Source: a virus
Reading direction: 5' to 3' (one strand)
Virus record (IMG/VR): IMGVR_UViG_3300042731_009106
Location: 1-64,000 of that record
Length of the DNA stretch: 64,000 nucleotides
Positions 25,231 through 34,583 of the stretch are shown piece by piece. The notes beneath the pieces are model-generated. The model did not search any database, was not told the origin of the DNA, and saw nothing but the letters and a program-made list of their open reading frames with translations. Positions within the stretch are counted from its first letter, which is position 1. Each line of letters starts with the position of its first letter. The translations under genes were made by a program, and so were the position numbers.

Positions 25231-26022
25231 ATGAATATGGAATTATACTTTCAAGATATAAAAACAAAAATAGTTGACTGTGAAGTTGCAGCCAGACTTT
25301 TATTAATACATAAAGAATCTATATGTAGCCAAATTACTCAACACGGATGCTGGGAACCTTGGTTAGTTTATCTTTACCACCACATGATCAAGGAAGATTT
25401 TATCTGTGCTGATGTCGGTGCAAATATTGGATACCATACAGTCCACATGGCTAAGTTATGCAAGGGAGGCAAGGTTTATGCCTTTGAGCCTCAAACCAAC
25501 ATATTCAATATCTTATCCACCAACATTCTTTTTAATAATTTAAGTAATAATGTTAATCACTATCGCTATGCCCTATCAAATAGAGCTGAAAAAATGCAAT
25601 TCAACCCCATCGAAGAATGCAAAGAAAAAGATTCCGAATTACTTAATTGGGGTGGCAGAAAAATTGTAGAAGATGGCGAAGGAGAAGGTTCTATTACTAC
25701 TACTAGATTTGACTCACTCAAGTTAACTAAATTAGATTTCCTAAAATTAGACATTGAAGGTTTTGAATTAAATTTCTTCAAAGGTGCCAGAAAAACAATT
25801 TCATCGAATTTACCTATTATATTTTTTGAGAACTTAGCATGGGAAAAGGGTAGGAAAGATGATAAAAAAGTCATAAAACTCTTAAAGCGCTTAGGTTATA
25901 AAGTTTTCAGAAGTTTAGTTACTGAATATAAAGAAGACTGCATTGCTTTACATCCAGACAAACATGACGAAGCCTTGACATTTTTACATACTCAAGAAGA
26001 ATTTAAATTCCAAGAAGAATGA
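25231..26022 (+). CDS. FkbM-family SAM methyltransferase
   Basis: 263 residues. Motif I 'FICADVGANIGYHTVHMAKL' (~52-71), 'GKVYAFEPQTNIFNIL' (SAM ribose-binding acidic residue), and 'LDFLKLDIEGFELNFFKGA' (~168-186) are typical of FkbM O-methyltransferases, which methylate sugar hydroxyls. In this operon it probably caps or decorates a glycan. It overlaps the next gene by 4 bases. Confidence 0.85.
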   Translation: MNMELYFQDIKTKIVDCEVAARLLLIHKESICSQITQHGCWEPWLVYLYHHMIKEDFICADVGANIGYHTVHMAKLCKGGKVYAFEPQTNIFNILSTNILFNNLSNNVNHYRYALSNRAEKMQFNPIEECKEKDSELLNWGGRKIVEDGEGEGSITTTRFDSLKLTKLDFLKLDIEGFELNFFKGARKTISSNLPIIFFENLAWEKGRKDDKKVIKLLKRLGYKVFRSLVTEYKEDCIALHPDKHDEALTFLHTQEEFKFQEE

Positions 26023-26648
26023 ATTTCACAATAAGTTATGCAGTCACTGCTTGCGACGAACACAAAGAACTAAATAAACTTTTATTATTTCTTACCACCC
26101 ACAAAAGAGAGCAAGATGAAATACTAGTTCAATTAGATAAAAGTAAATCTAGTCAAAAAATTAAAGATTTAATTAATGAATTTAAAATAAATTTTATTGA
26201 ATTTGATTTAAATAATGACTTCGCCGCATTTAAAAATAATTTAAAGAGCAAATGTAAAGGTGATTATATTTTTCAAATTGACGCAGATGAAATACCTGCG
26301 GATGAAACAGTCATGAACTTAGACAAAATACTCGAAGCTAATTTAGATGTTGATTTATTTTTATTACCTAGAGTAAATATTGTGAACGGTCTCACAGAAC
26401 AACATAAAGAAAAATGGAATTGGACAACAAACGAACAAAATTGGGTTAATTGGCCAGACTATCAAGCCAGAATCATCAAAAACAATTTTAATATAAAATG
26501 GAAAAACAAAGTGCACGAGCAAATTATTGGCGCAACGACTGGAGTTCAATTTCCAGCAAATTTGGATTATGCCTTAATGCACATCAAAGATATCAATAGA
26601 CAGGAAAAACAAAATGCTAAATACGAATCCATAGAAAATGGCAAATAA
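26019..26648 (+). CDS. GT2-type glycosyltransferase
   Basis: 209 residues. 'TISYAVTACDEHKELNKLL' starts the fold, 'GDYIFQIDADEIPADETV' (~85-102) carries the DxD-like site, and 'NWPDYQARIIKN' with 'KNKVHEQI' (~145-170) matches the C-terminal part of short GT2 enzymes related to LPS core beta-1,4-glucosyltransferases. It is compact and lacks transmembrane segments, so it acts in the cytoplasm. It overlaps the next start by 11 bases. Confidence 0.75.
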   Translation: MNFTISYAVTACDEHKELNKLLLFLTTHKREQDEILVQLDKSKSSQKIKDLINEFKINFIEFDLNNDFAAFKNNLKSKCKGDYIFQIDADEIPADETVMNLDKILEANLDVDLFLLPRVNIVNGLTEQHKEKWNWTTNEQNWVNWPDYQARIIKNNFNIKWKNKVHEQIIGATTGVQFPANLDYALMHIKDINRQEKQNAKYESIENGK

Positions 26649-27342
26649 CTTACCAGACAATAATGTCAAAGAAATTTTAAATTTATTAGAAAGCAGCACT
26701 CCTTTTGCTTTTACTAGATTTAATGATGGTGAGGTGGGAGGCATAGATAACCCTAAACACATTGCCGCACGAGGAGATCAACCTGTTAACTTAAGTCTTC
26801 ATAAAAAATTAATCGAATGCATATCACACAAACAGAAAAACTATTTAGTTGGAGTTCCGTGTTCAATTTGCTTTCCACACTATGCAAAGGTAGCCAATGA
26901 TCTAGTTGGTGATTATGAACATAAAACATTAGCCGTTTCATTAACGAATCGAAATTGGAAATACTGGTTAGATAACTGTGAGTCAGCCCTTAAGGGTAAG
27001 AGTATTTTTTGGATTGGCGGCAACGATCAAGATGTAAACAAGATACCTTACTTTTCTGCAGATAAAGTCGCTTTATACCCAAGAAGAAATACTTGGGCTG
27101 TTTACCAACAAATACATGATGAATGCTTTGAGGCTTCCAAAGATTTTGATATCACTTTTATCAGCCTTGGCCCTACTGCTAGAATATTAGCTTGCGAGTG
27201 GTTCAAGGAGAATCCTAATTCAACATATATAGATATTGGCTCAACCTTCGATCCATTTACTAGAAATGTTTTTCACAATTGTCATCTTGGTTGGGCTCAA
27301 ACAGGATTCAATAAAACCAAACCTTGTGCTGAATGTAATTAA
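26638..27342 (+). CDS. GT-D fold glycosyltransferase (DUF1792 type)
   Basis: 234 residues. 'FAFTRFNDGEVGG' (~22-34) matches the 'RFGDGE'-type motif of GT-D enzymes, whose Asp and Glu bind the metal. 'ITFISLGPTARILACEWF' and 'TYIDIGSTFDPF' (~180-212) match the conserved C-terminal segments of the same family. The founding member is a streptococcal enzyme that extends a serine-rich adhesin glycan. A GT-D in a phage with Thr-rich virion proteins is suggestive, though the substrate here is unknown. Confidence 0.7.
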   Translation: MANNLPDNNVKEILNLLESSTPFAFTRFNDGEVGGIDNPKHIAARGDQPVNLSLHKKLIECISHKQKNYLVGVPCSICFPHYAKVANDLVGDYEHKTLAVSLTNRNWKYWLDNCESALKGKSIFWIGGNDQDVNKIPYFSADKVALYPRRNTWAVYQQIHDECFEASKDFDITFISLGPTARILACEWFKENPNSTYIDIGSTFDPFTRNVFHNCHLGWAQTGFNKTKPCAECN

Positions 27343-27899
27343 TGAAGATCATATCTCAGTATTTCAATATAGGCAAAAGTAGAGAATTTGAAAAAAAAGC
27401 TCTTAATTTTGAAAAAAATTTAAATAAATTAAACTTTACAGATTACTTAATTTCTAATGAAACTAACGCAATGAATTCTTTTTCAAAAAAAAGAATGCCA
27501 AAGGTTATCCCAAGACGATGGAATAATAGATACATACCTACTTTCATTCTTAACACCATTCAACAGTATAAAGTTGACGTCTTGTATGTTCATATTGATG
27601 GTGTTTTTCGGTTTATACCTGATATTGAAATGTTTGACGATTACGACATTTGTGTCTCAAAAGGTAAAGATCTATCCTTAGTTAAAGATAACATATTAAT
27701 GTCACCTGTTTTTTTTCGTTACTCAGATTATTCAATTAAATTTATTGAAGAGTGGATTGAACTATGTAAAGTTAGGACTGAAAATTGGACTGAACATGAT
27801 TACTTCAAAGAGTTGATTGAGTCGGGCAGATATAGACATAAAGTTATAGAAGGTTTAGGTAGTCGCAACCCCCGGTGTGAAACAGCTTTTCATTTTTAG
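27342..27899 (+). CDS. Small putative GT-A-like glycan enzyme
   Basis: 185 residues. 'DVLYVHIDGVFRFIPDIEMF' (~83-102) looks like a GT-A core in which Asp-Gly replaces the usual DxD, followed by 'ILMSPVFFRYSDYS'. No family is firmly recognised. Its start overlaps the stop of the previous gene and all neighbours are glycan enzymes, so a glycosyltransferase-related role is likely by context. Confidence 0.45.
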   Translation: MKIISQYFNIGKSREFEKKALNFEKNLNKLNFTDYLISNETNAMNSFSKKRMPKVIPRRWNNRYIPTFILNTIQQYKVDVLYVHIDGVFRFIPDIEMFDDYDICVSKGKDLSLVKDNILMSPVFFRYSDYSIKFIEEWIELCKVRTENWTEHDYFKELIESGRYRHKVIEGLGSRNPRCETAFHF

Positions 27900-27901
27900 T
27901 T

Positions 27902-28624
27902 ATGAGAAAAATATTAGTTATAGCTATAGCTAGATCGGGACATCATGCTTTCATGCATTGGGTCTGCTCTCAATTAGATGGTGCAACAGTTTTTCATAAC
28001 AACTGCAATCATTTACTTGAAGATAGGGGTAAAACTTTTTATGGTAAAGGTGTCACAAAGAACCTAGTGTATAGTTTTGAAAATTTTGACCTCAATGGAT
28101 TTAAAGATTATTTCCAAGAAAACCCTTTCGATGAAGTAATTATTTTCAACAGAGACCCTTATAATTTATTTGCTAGTAGTTTGAAGATTGGGGGAAATTT
28201 ATCTATAATAGACAAACCCTTTTATTCAAGTCAAGATAAGATAAAATATAAAGACTATCACTGCGCATCTCTATCAAGGTTAGATTTATTTTTTCAATAC
28301 ATGGAGCAAAGCTTAAAAGAAAAAGATTATCTTGGAGTTCCCTTTATTGATGTTAGCTACAACGAATGGTTTTCTAGCATGGAATACAGAAAATTAATTT
28401 GTCAAAAGCTTAATTTAAATTTTTCAGACAAAGGCAAAGAAGATGTATCTAAATTTGGAAACGGAAGCAGTTTTGACCTTAATAGCAAAAACGGTGACGC
28501 TAGCTCTATGAATGTTTTATCTAGATGGAAGTCATTCTTAGGTCATCCTAAATTCAACAAAATTATAAGCAATAAAAAAATTCCTTATTATTCTAAAAAA
28601 TATTTTAACCTCCAAATCAAATGA
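27902..28624 (+). CDS. Sulfotransferase-like protein
   Basis: 240 residues. The N-terminal 'ILVIAIARSGHHAFMHWV' (~4-21) is the 5'-phosphosulfate-binding loop pattern (the family form is RSGS/T..). 'EVIIFNRDPYNLFASSLKI' (~76-94) matches the 3'-phosphate-binding Arg-Asp-Pro segment. The family uses PAPS to sulfate sugars or lipids; no PAPS-making genes are seen here, so the host would supply it. It overlaps the next start by 4 bases. Confidence 0.6.
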   Translation: MRKILVIAIARSGHHAFMHWVCSQLDGATVFHNNCNHLLEDRGKTFYGKGVTKNLVYSFENFDLNGFKDYFQENPFDEVIIFNRDPYNLFASSLKIGGNLSIIDKPFYSSQDKIKYKDYHCASLSRLDLFFQYMEQSLKEKDYLGVPFIDVSYNEWFSSMEYRKLICQKLNLNFSDKGKEDVSKFGNGSSFDLNSKNGDASSMNVLSRWKSFLGHPKFNKIISNKKIPYYSKKYFNLQIK

Positions 28625-29292
28625 ACGCTATATCACTAATATCAATCGGCAGAGATGATTACTTAAAATATTGTTTACCTTCAGTAGAAAAATACTGTGA
28701 AAAATTTAATGTCAATCTTGAATTAATCCAAACAAAAAAATGGAACTTTCAGAAAAAAGGTAACTATAATTTTATAAATTTCGAAAAGAATCAAACTTAT
28801 GATTTGTTTGATAAATACGATAAAGTATTGAGGGTTGACTCTGATGTAATATTTACTCCTTCTTGCCCAGATTTATTTAAATTAGATTCAGATTTTATTT
28901 ATGGCGTCAGGGAAGATGTTGACTCCAGAAAACCAGCGAGATTACAACAGATTAAAATTTCCCAAAAAAGTCTAGGCTCAATAGATGGCTGGAATGAAGT
29001 TTATTTAAACAGTGGAATTATATTATGCTCTTCCAAACATAAAGAAATGTATAATATATCAAAACATTTAAATCAAATTAAAAATGTAGAACTTGGTCCA
29101 TATAAAGAGCAGACTTTTCTTAATTGGAAGATCAACAGCCTTGGCCATAAAGTTAAATGCTTAGACTATAGGTATAATCACATGTCCATGTTTGAGCAAG
29201 ATATCAAAGATTCTTTCATAATACATTATGCGGGAGAGCAGGGCCCTAAAGCTGGAAACATGAGTAGAGATTATAAGTTTTTTTATGGCTAA
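28621..29292 (+). CDS. GT8-like GT-A glycosyltransferase
   Basis: 223 residues. 'FDKYDKVLRVDSDVIFTPSC' (~63-82) holds the DxD motif, 'EVYLNSGIILCS' (~128-139) the acceptor-side segment, and 'DSFIIHYAGEQGPK' (~197-210) the C-terminal His that helps hold metal in GT8-type enzymes. The acceptor is unknown. The next gene begins 8 bases before its end. Confidence 0.65.
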   Translation: MNAISLISIGRDDYLKYCLPSVEKYCEKFNVNLELIQTKKWNFQKKGNYNFINFEKNQTYDLFDKYDKVLRVDSDVIFTPSCPDLFKLDSDFIYGVREDVDSRKPARLQQIKISQKSLGSIDGWNEVYLNSGIILCSSKHKEMYNISKHLNQIKNVELGPYKEQTFLNWKINSLGHKVKCLDYRYNHMSMFEQDIKDSFIIHYAGEQGPKAGNMSRDYKFFYG

Positions 29293-30091
29293 AGATAGAA
29301 AACTTTTTGCGGGACCTTTCTTAGGCGAGTTTGGTTGGGAATTATTTTGCTGGCAAGGTTATATTAGATATCTATCCAAAGAGTATGATCACACTACAGT
29401 TGTATGTAGGTCTGGTCATCATGCTTTATATAGAGACTTTGCAGACAATATCCTAGAGTACGACCCTCCAGAATATAGTCCTAACTGCCAATACAATAAG
29501 GGCGACAACGGAAACTTACCATTACCACCTAACTCTTCCTATGACCATATTCCAACGAATAGCACTCATGCACCAAGCTATCAAGCTAGCAATGGAACTT
29601 TTGATCGCAGGTATCCACAAATTTTTTACCAATATCAAAACATAAATCAAAACCTTACCTCTTTTGATGTTATCATTCATGCTAGATCTAGAATTAATTC
29701 TGGTGGCATTCAAACCGAAAATAGAAATCTTAGTGAAGAAAATTGGAATACAATAATTTCCCACTTAAAAGACTCAGGGTTCAGTGTCGCTAGTATTGGT
29801 CATCCTTCCGCATCTTTACATATCGAAAACACAGAAGATTTAAGAGGCATAAATTTGGATGATTTAGTTTCTTATTTTTGTACATGTAAATTTGTCATGG
29901 GCCCATCTTCAGGACCAATGCATTTAGCCGCACTATGTTCATCAGATTTAATTGTTTGGAGCGGAGACCCTCGCAACAAATATAGATATGAAAAAGCGTG
30001 GAATCCTTTTAAAAATAAAGTATCATATATTAACGGTTGGTCTAATGTAAATTTAAATAAAATTAAAGACTCAATTAATGAATATAAATAA
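29285..30091 (+). CDS. GT9/heptosyltransferase-like glycosyltransferase
   Basis: 268 residues. 'AGPFLGEFGWELFCWQGYIR' near the start and 'VIIHARSRINSGGIQ', 'GFSVASIGHPS', 'YFCTCKFVMGPSSGPMHLAA' (~190-210) follow the order of GT-B proteins related to GT9 heptosyltransferases and similar viral enzymes. The Ser-Gly-Pro-Met-His segment matches the 'D(S/T)G..H' donor loop with a Ser-Ser-Gly variant. It overlaps the GT2 gene by 14 bases. Confidence 0.6.
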   Translation: MAKDRKLFAGPFLGEFGWELFCWQGYIRYLSKEYDHTTVVCRSGHHALYRDFADNILEYDPPEYSPNCQYNKGDNGNLPLPPNSSYDHIPTNSTHAPSYQASNGTFDRRYPQIFYQYQNINQNLTSFDVIIHARSRINSGGIQTENRNLSEENWNTIISHLKDSGFSVASIGHPSASLHIENTEDLRGINLDDLVSYFCTCKFVMGPSSGPMHLAALCSSDLIVWSGDPRNKYRYEKAWNPFKNKVSYINGWSNVNLNKIKDSINEYK

Positions 30092-30821
30092 AGCTCCTAA
30101 AATTTTGGTTATCATGCCAATATATAATCGAGAAGAGTTCTTGGTTAATGCTATCGAAAGTGTTTTAAATCAAACCTATAATAATATACATTTAGTTATG
30201 GTTGACGATGCGTCAACTGATAATTCTGTTGATATTGCTAAAAAATATACACACCTAAATAATGTAACACTATTGCAAAATAAAAAGAATCAAGGTTGTT
30301 ACTATACCAGAAATCATGCTTTATATAAATTTAAAGATGATGATTGGGAATACTTTACCATACATGATTCAGACGATACTTCTTTACCTGAACGTATTGA
30401 AGTTATGATGAAATCTTTTAGGAATATAAATTTATTAGGCTTGAAGAGTAGATTTATTAGGGTCAATAGAAATTACGAACAAGAATATCTAGAAGGAACC
30501 AAAATACCAAACATATACGACTGTGAAGGCCAAGCTATTTTTTCTCGTCAAGTTTTTGAAATTTTAGGTTTTTTTGATAAAACAAATTTCTCTGGAGATA
30601 CCGACTATTGGTGGAGACTCCAAGCTTTTTGTGAAAAAAACCCACCTTATATTTGTGCTGCTCACCCAAAGGCTATGTACTATGCAATTAATCACGAAAA
30701 TAATTTAACTAAAATTTATGATTTTAATACTGTTAGGCCAGCATACTTTCAGAAATCTCGCATGGAGATAGAAACAAGAATGAAACCGGAAAACAAATTT
30801 AGAAGAGAATTTAGTTTATAA
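30078..30821 (+). CDS. GT2 family glycosyltransferase
   Basis: 247 residues, a clear GT2: 'ILVIMPIYNREEFLVNAIES' and 'HLVMVDDASTDNS' at the N-terminus, then 'YFTIHDSDDTSLPERI' (~95-110, the metal-binding Asp cluster) and 'FSGDTDYWWRL' (~170-180, acceptor-side 'ED/DxxWW'). No transmembrane segments. It is the last plus-strand gene of this operon and overlaps the end of the opposing gene by 6 bases. Confidence 0.85.
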   Translation: MNINKAPKILVIMPIYNREEFLVNAIESVLNQTYNNIHLVMVDDASTDNSVDIAKKYTHLNNVTLLQNKKNQGCYYTRNHALYKFKDDDWEYFTIHDSDDTSLPERIEVMMKSFRNINLLGLKSRFIRVNRNYEQEYLEGTKIPNIYDCEGQAIFSRQVFEILGFFDKTNFSGDTDYWWRLQAFCEKNPPYICAAHPKAMYYAINHENNLTKIYDFNTVRPAYFQKSRMEIETRMKPENKFRREFSL

Positions 30822-31559
30822 CTTGAACTTATTATTCAAATGTGGAACTTTATCAAAGTCTACCTTGCCCGCAAGGTGAATAAAATAGTTATCATCAACA
30901 AAGTCCTCAAATTCTATATTTAAATTGCTTAGTTTATATATGCCCCAAACTGCATTAAACTTATTATCTAGATACTCAACCTTGTCGTTGTTCTGCAATT
31001 CGTATCCTATAGCCGATTGCTCAAAGTGAAAATGCCTTGGGTGCCCAATTGACCTAACTGAATGCTTGAAGTGAATTGACTTCATAAACTTTCCGCTCAT
31101 TTGAGGGTTAGCAATAATAACACCAGTATTTATCATTTTATCTGTCTCTAAAGAAAATCCTGCTAATGCATAGTAATCTTTAGCTGAAGTTTCCCATCCC
31201 ATCTTTCTCTGGACCTCTATTCTCTCTATGGGGTCTGGTTGAGAATATTCATCAACAACCATAATCTTAGCATCATTGTTTATACTTAAATGTATAGGGG
31301 GAGAGTTAGGGTTAATAAAAATGTCTGCATCAACGAATATGACATTATCATATTCCATTGCCCACTCCTGACTAAAGACTAACGCTTTATCAAATGATAT
31401 ACTGTCTGGATGATTGATTATACCTTTGGGTCTCTTATCTACTAACTTAAAATCATATCCGTGCTTTTTTGCGTAATAGAGTTGACTTTTATAGAAAAGT
31501 TCTGTATACTCTTTAACATATTTATCACCCAAAGCTAAACTTACTAATAAATTTTTCAC
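30816..31559 (-). CDS. GT-A glycosyltransferase (GT8/GT34-like)
   Basis: 247 residues from a GTG start. 'VIFVDADIFINPNSP' (~73-87) gives the DxD site. 'MINTGVIIANP' (~145-155), 'HFEQSAIGYEL' (~178-188) and 'YFIHLAGK' (~228-235) follow the usual order of GT8/GT34-type enzymes, including the late His. It is alone on the minus strand between glycan genes and nrdA. A TATAAT lies 5 bases before the GTG, implying a near-leaderless message. Confidence 0.65.
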   Translation of the reverse strand: MKNLLVSLALGDKYVKEYTELFYKSQLYYAKKHGYDFKLVDKRPKGIINHPDSISFDKALVFSQEWAMEYDNVIFVDADIFINPNSPPIHLSINNDAKIMVVDEYSQPDPIERIEVQRKMGWETSAKDYYALAGFSLETDKMINTGVIIANPQMSGKFMKSIHFKHSVRSIGHPRHFHFEQSAIGYELQNNDKVEYLDNKFNAVWGIYKLSNLNIEFEDFVDDNYFIHLAGKVDFDKVPHLNNKFKL

Positions 31560-31564
31560 AATAG

Positions 31565-31570
31565 ATTATA
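31565..31570 (-). promoter_or_regulatory. TATAAT -10 box immediately before GTG start at 31559
   Basis: On the minus strand TATAAT (31570-31565) is followed 5 bases later by the GTG at 31559, with a weak TTAGAT 17 bases upstream. If it is used, the transcript begins at or one base from the start codon. Confidence 0.4.
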
Positions 31571-31610
31571 TCCCAATAAAACATTAAATCTAATTGTTAA
31601 TAAGTAAAGC

Positions 31611-31639
31611 TTGCAAATACACATTTTTTATTGTAAAAT
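31611..31639 (+). promoter_or_regulatory. Sigma-70-like promoter upstream of nrdA
   Basis: TTGCAA (31611-31616), a 17-base spacer, TAAAAT (31634-31639). It would start near 31646 and leave a leader of about 58 bases. A GTGTAA motif lies inside that leader, so nrdA may have both an early host-type and a later phage-type promoter. Confidence 0.5.
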
Positions 31640-31686
31640 CAAAAAAATTGATTATATTCAACAAATTTTTAATACCCCAAAATAGA

Positions 31687-31703
31687 TAGTGTAAATCAGA
31701 CCC
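31687..31703 (+). promoter_or_regulatory. GTGTAA motif before nrdA
   Basis: GTGTAAAT begins at 31689, 15 bases before the ATG at 31704. No Shine-Dalgarno sequence. Confidence 0.5.
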
Positions 31704-34133
31704 ATGGATATAAAAGTTAAGAAAAGAAACGGAAGATTAGAAGACTTTAATGTAGAGAAAATTAATGCCAGTGCCACAAGAGCTTGTGAGGGTATTGAAG
31801 ATGTTTCTCCCAGTGAAATCGTGCTGGATGCACAACTTCAACTATTTGATAAAATTACCACAAGAGAGATAGATCAAGCTCTCATTTTATCAGCTAGAGA
31901 AAAAATAGAGAAAGAGCCAAATTATTCTTATGCCGCTGGACAACTCTTACTTAATACTTTATACAAAGAGGTATTTAAAGAAGGCGTTGACTCAGATGCA
32001 TTCAAATTGCAATACAGAAAAAACTTTATTCAAAATATCAAAAAGTTAGTTAAACTAAATAGATTAGATGAAAGATTGTTAGATTTTGATTTAGCTAAGC
32101 TATCAGAAGCTATTAAAATTAGCAGAGATAAAAACCTCAAATATCTTGGTGCTCAAATTTTATACGATAGATATTTCATTAGACAAGATGATAAAATCAT
32201 GGAAGCTCCTCAATCGTTTTACATGAGGGTAGCCATGGGCTTAGCTTTAAATGAAGAAAACAAAAACGAAAAAGCAATTGAATTTTACAATTTAATTAGC
32301 CAACAACTTTACACACCATCTACTCCTACCCTTTTCAATAGCGGCACTACTCATTCTCAACTCAGCTCATGCTACCTTAATACTTTTGATGATAGTATTG
32401 ATGGTATTTTTGACGGTGCTTGGCAAGAAGCTAGAAAATCTAAGTATGCTGGTGGATTAGGATTTGATGTCACTCCATTCAGGTCTACAGGTTCTCACAT
32501 CGAAGGAACTAATGGCATCTCCGGTGGATTGATTCCTTGGCTTAAAATATATAATGACTTATTGATCGCAGTCAATCAAGGTGGTAAGCGTCCCGGAGCT
32601 GGCTGTGCATATCTTGAGCCTTGGCATTTAGATTTTGAAGACTTCTTAAACTTGCGCAGAAATACTGGTGATGACAGATTACGTTGTCACGACATGAATA
32701 CTGCATCTTGGATCCCAGATGAATTCATGCGTAGAGTAAAAAATGAAGATACTTGGTATTTCTTTGATCCTAATGATGCCGATCTTCATGATTGCTTTGG
32801 TGAAGAATTTGATAAAAAGTACAATGAATTGTGCCATAAAGCAGAAGAAGGCTTAGTTAAAAATTATAGAACTATTCCAGCAAAAGAGTTGTGGAAAAAA
32901 ATGCTTAAAGTATTATTTGAAACTTCTCATCCTTGGTGTACATTCAAAGATCCTTGCAACATTCGATACACCAATCAACATGAAGGAGTTGTTCATAGTA
33001 GTAATCTTTGTACTGAAATTACATTACATACAAAAGCGTCTGAATACTCTTCAGGAAAAAAAACTAAAACTGGAGAGACTGCTGTTTGTAATTTAGGTTC
33101 TGTCAATTTATTAAATCATTTAAATAAAGACAATACTATTGACTATGACAAGTTAAAGTCGACAATACATCTCGCTATTAGAATGCTAGATAATGTTATA
33201 GATATCAATTTTTATCCAACAGAAGAAGCTAGCAACTCCAATTTAAGGAATCGCCCAATTGGCTTAGGCATGATGGCGCTACACGACATATGCCACAGAA
33301 TGAACATCAATATTGATAGTGATGAAGCTGTAAAATTAAATGATGATTTATTTGAATTTTATTCTTATCATGCAATTTTAGCTAGCAGTCAACTTGCTAA
33401 AGAAAAAGGTAAATATGAAACGTATAAGGGTTCCTTGTGGAGCCAAAACATTTTACCAATTGATTCTTATAATGTTTTATCTGAATATAAAAAATCTACT
33501 TTCTTAGGGCACGGAGAAAGCCCAAAGAATGATTGGAAATCCTTAAGGTCTCATGTCTCAGAACATGGAATGCGTAATAGTAATGTAATGGCGATTGCTC
33601 CAACTGCAACCATTGGCTACATTAATGGAGTAGAGCAAAGCATTGAGCCAAACTTCTCTGTTTTATTTGTATACGAAAATAAAAGTGGTAACTTCTATAT
33701 TACAAATCCACATTTCGTTAAAGACATGAAAGATAGAGGATTATGGACTAGTGAATTTGCTTCTCTAGTTAAAAGTTGTGACGGAGATTTATCTTTATTA
33801 AATGGAGACATTCCAGAAGATTTAAAAGATAAGTATAAAACTGCTTTCGATAGAGATATGCTTAAACTTATTGAATGTAATGCCGTTAGACAAAAATGGA
33901 TCGATCAAGCTGTAAGTTTTAATCTTTACAACAAAACAACTTCTTTAAAATATTTAAATGATATTTATATAGCTAGCTGGGAAGCTGGTTTAAAAACTAC
34001 GTATTATTTAAGAAACAGAGCTGCATCTAAGGTAGAAAAATCTACAAGTAGTGAAACTCAAAAAAGTCCAGAAGCCACTGCTTGCAGTATTGAAGCTATG
34101 AAAAACGGAGGCACTTGCGAATCTTGTCAATAA
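31704..34133 (+). CDS. nrdA: Ribonucleotide reductase large subunit, class I (NrdA)
   Basis: 809 residues. An N-terminal ATP-cone (~1-95) is followed by the barrel with redox Cys 223 ('SQLSSCYL') and Cys 462 ('AVCNLGSVNL'). The catalytic Asn-x-Cys-x-Glu is at 434-438 ('NLCTEI'), 'PTATIGYINGVEQSIEP' is present, and the C-terminal tail ends in Cys-x-x-Cys (805 and 808) for thioredoxin-type reduction. It reduces ribonucleoside diphosphates together with NrdB, which is encoded at 61021, almost 27 kb away across the glycan island. The ATP-cone implies allosteric control by dATP/ATP. No intein or frameshift is visible. Confidence 0.95.
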   Translation: MDIKVKKRNGRLEDFNVEKINASATRACEGIEDVSPSEIVLDAQLQLFDKITTREIDQALILSAREKIEKEPNYSYAAGQLLLNTLYKEVFKEGVDSDAFKLQYRKNFIQNIKKLVKLNRLDERLLDFDLAKLSEAIKISRDKNLKYLGAQILYDRYFIRQDDKIMEAPQSFYMRVAMGLALNEENKNEKAIEFYNLISQQLYTPSTPTLFNSGTTHSQLSSCYLNTFDDSIDGIFDGAWQEARKSKYAGGLGFDVTPFRSTGSHIEGTNGISGGLIPWLKIYNDLLIAVNQGGKRPGAGCAYLEPWHLDFEDFLNLRRNTGDDRLRCHDMNTASWIPDEFMRRVKNEDTWYFFDPNDADLHDCFGEEFDKKYNELCHKAEEGLVKNYRTIPAKELWKKMLKVLFETSHPWCTFKDPCNIRYTNQHEGVVHSSNLCTEITLHTKASEYSSGKKTKTGETAVCNLGSVNLLNHLNKDNTIDYDKLKSTIHLAIRMLDNVIDINFYPTEEASNSNLRNRPIGLGMMALHDICHRMNINIDSDEAVKLNDDLFEFYSYHAILASSQLAKEKGKYETYKGSLWSQNILPIDSYNVLSEYKKSTFLGHGESPKNDWKSLRSHVSEHGMRNSNVMAIAPTATIGYINGVEQSIEPNFSVLFVYENKSGNFYITNPHFVKDMKDRGLWTSEFASLVKSCDGDLSLLNGDIPEDLKDKYKTAFDRDMLKLIECNAVRQKWIDQAVSFNLYNKTTSLKYLNDIYIASWEAGLKTTYYLRNRAASKVEKSTSSETQKSPEATACSIEAMKNGGTCESCQ

Positions 34134-34134
34134 A

Positions 34135-34148
34135 GTGTAAACCTTTAT
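34135..34148 (+). promoter_or_regulatory. GTGTAA motif before 34149
   Basis: GTGTAAAC begins 14 bases before the ATG at 34149, in the 15-base gap after nrdA. Confidence 0.5.
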
Positions 34149-34559
34149 ATGACAGAAGCCGCCGGGATAGGTTTAATTTATAAAGATTTAGTTTTACTAG
34201 CTAAAAGAGTATATACTTGGGAAGGTAAACCAATTAAATATGCAGGGTACTGGTCAATCTTTTGCGGTACAAAAGAAGAGGGAGAAAGTTTTTTCTCTGC
34301 TGCTATGAGAGAATTGTATGAAGAAACTAAAATAAAAATTAAACTAGAAGACTTAAATTATGTTCAACCTATTATAGAAGAAGACTTAAGATTAGAGCTT
34401 TATTTCTCTAGGTTAAACGAGCAATTAATGCCAGACTTAAATCCAGAAGAGCATACTGAATTTGGATGGTTTAAAATAGATGAGCTTGACCATTTTCCGT
34501 ATGACATTTGTCCACATATTGTAGATAGAATAAAAAAATTCTTGAAAACTGAATATTAG
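34149..34559 (+). CDS. Nudix hydrolase
   Basis: 136 residues with a complete Nudix box at ~37-60: Gly, then 'EEGE', then 'RELYEETKI' (pattern G-x5-E-x7-REL-x-EE-x-x-I), which binds Mg and the pyrophosphate of a nucleoside-diphosphate-linked substrate. The remainder fits the small alpha/beta Nudix fold ('EHTEFGWFKIDEL' near residue 108). Possible substrates are damaged nucleotides or NDP-sugars; with nrdA upstream and NDP-sugar genes nearby either is possible. Confidence 0.85.
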   Translation: MTEAAGIGLIYKDLVLLAKRVYTWEGKPIKYAGYWSIFCGTKEEGESFFSAAMRELYEETKIKIKLEDLNYVQPIIEEDLRLELYFSRLNEQLMPDLNPEEHTEFGWFKIDELDHFPYDICPHIVDRIKKFLKTEY

Positions 34560-34583
34560 TGTAACATTATATGAGTTATATCT
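34559..34583 (+). promoter_or_regulatory. GTGTAA motif before 34584
   Basis: GTGTAAC starts at 34559, inside the stop region of the Nudix gene. An ATG at 34571 opens only an 18-codon frame; the real start at 34584 is 25 bases from the motif, the longest spacing seen. Confidence 0.4.
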
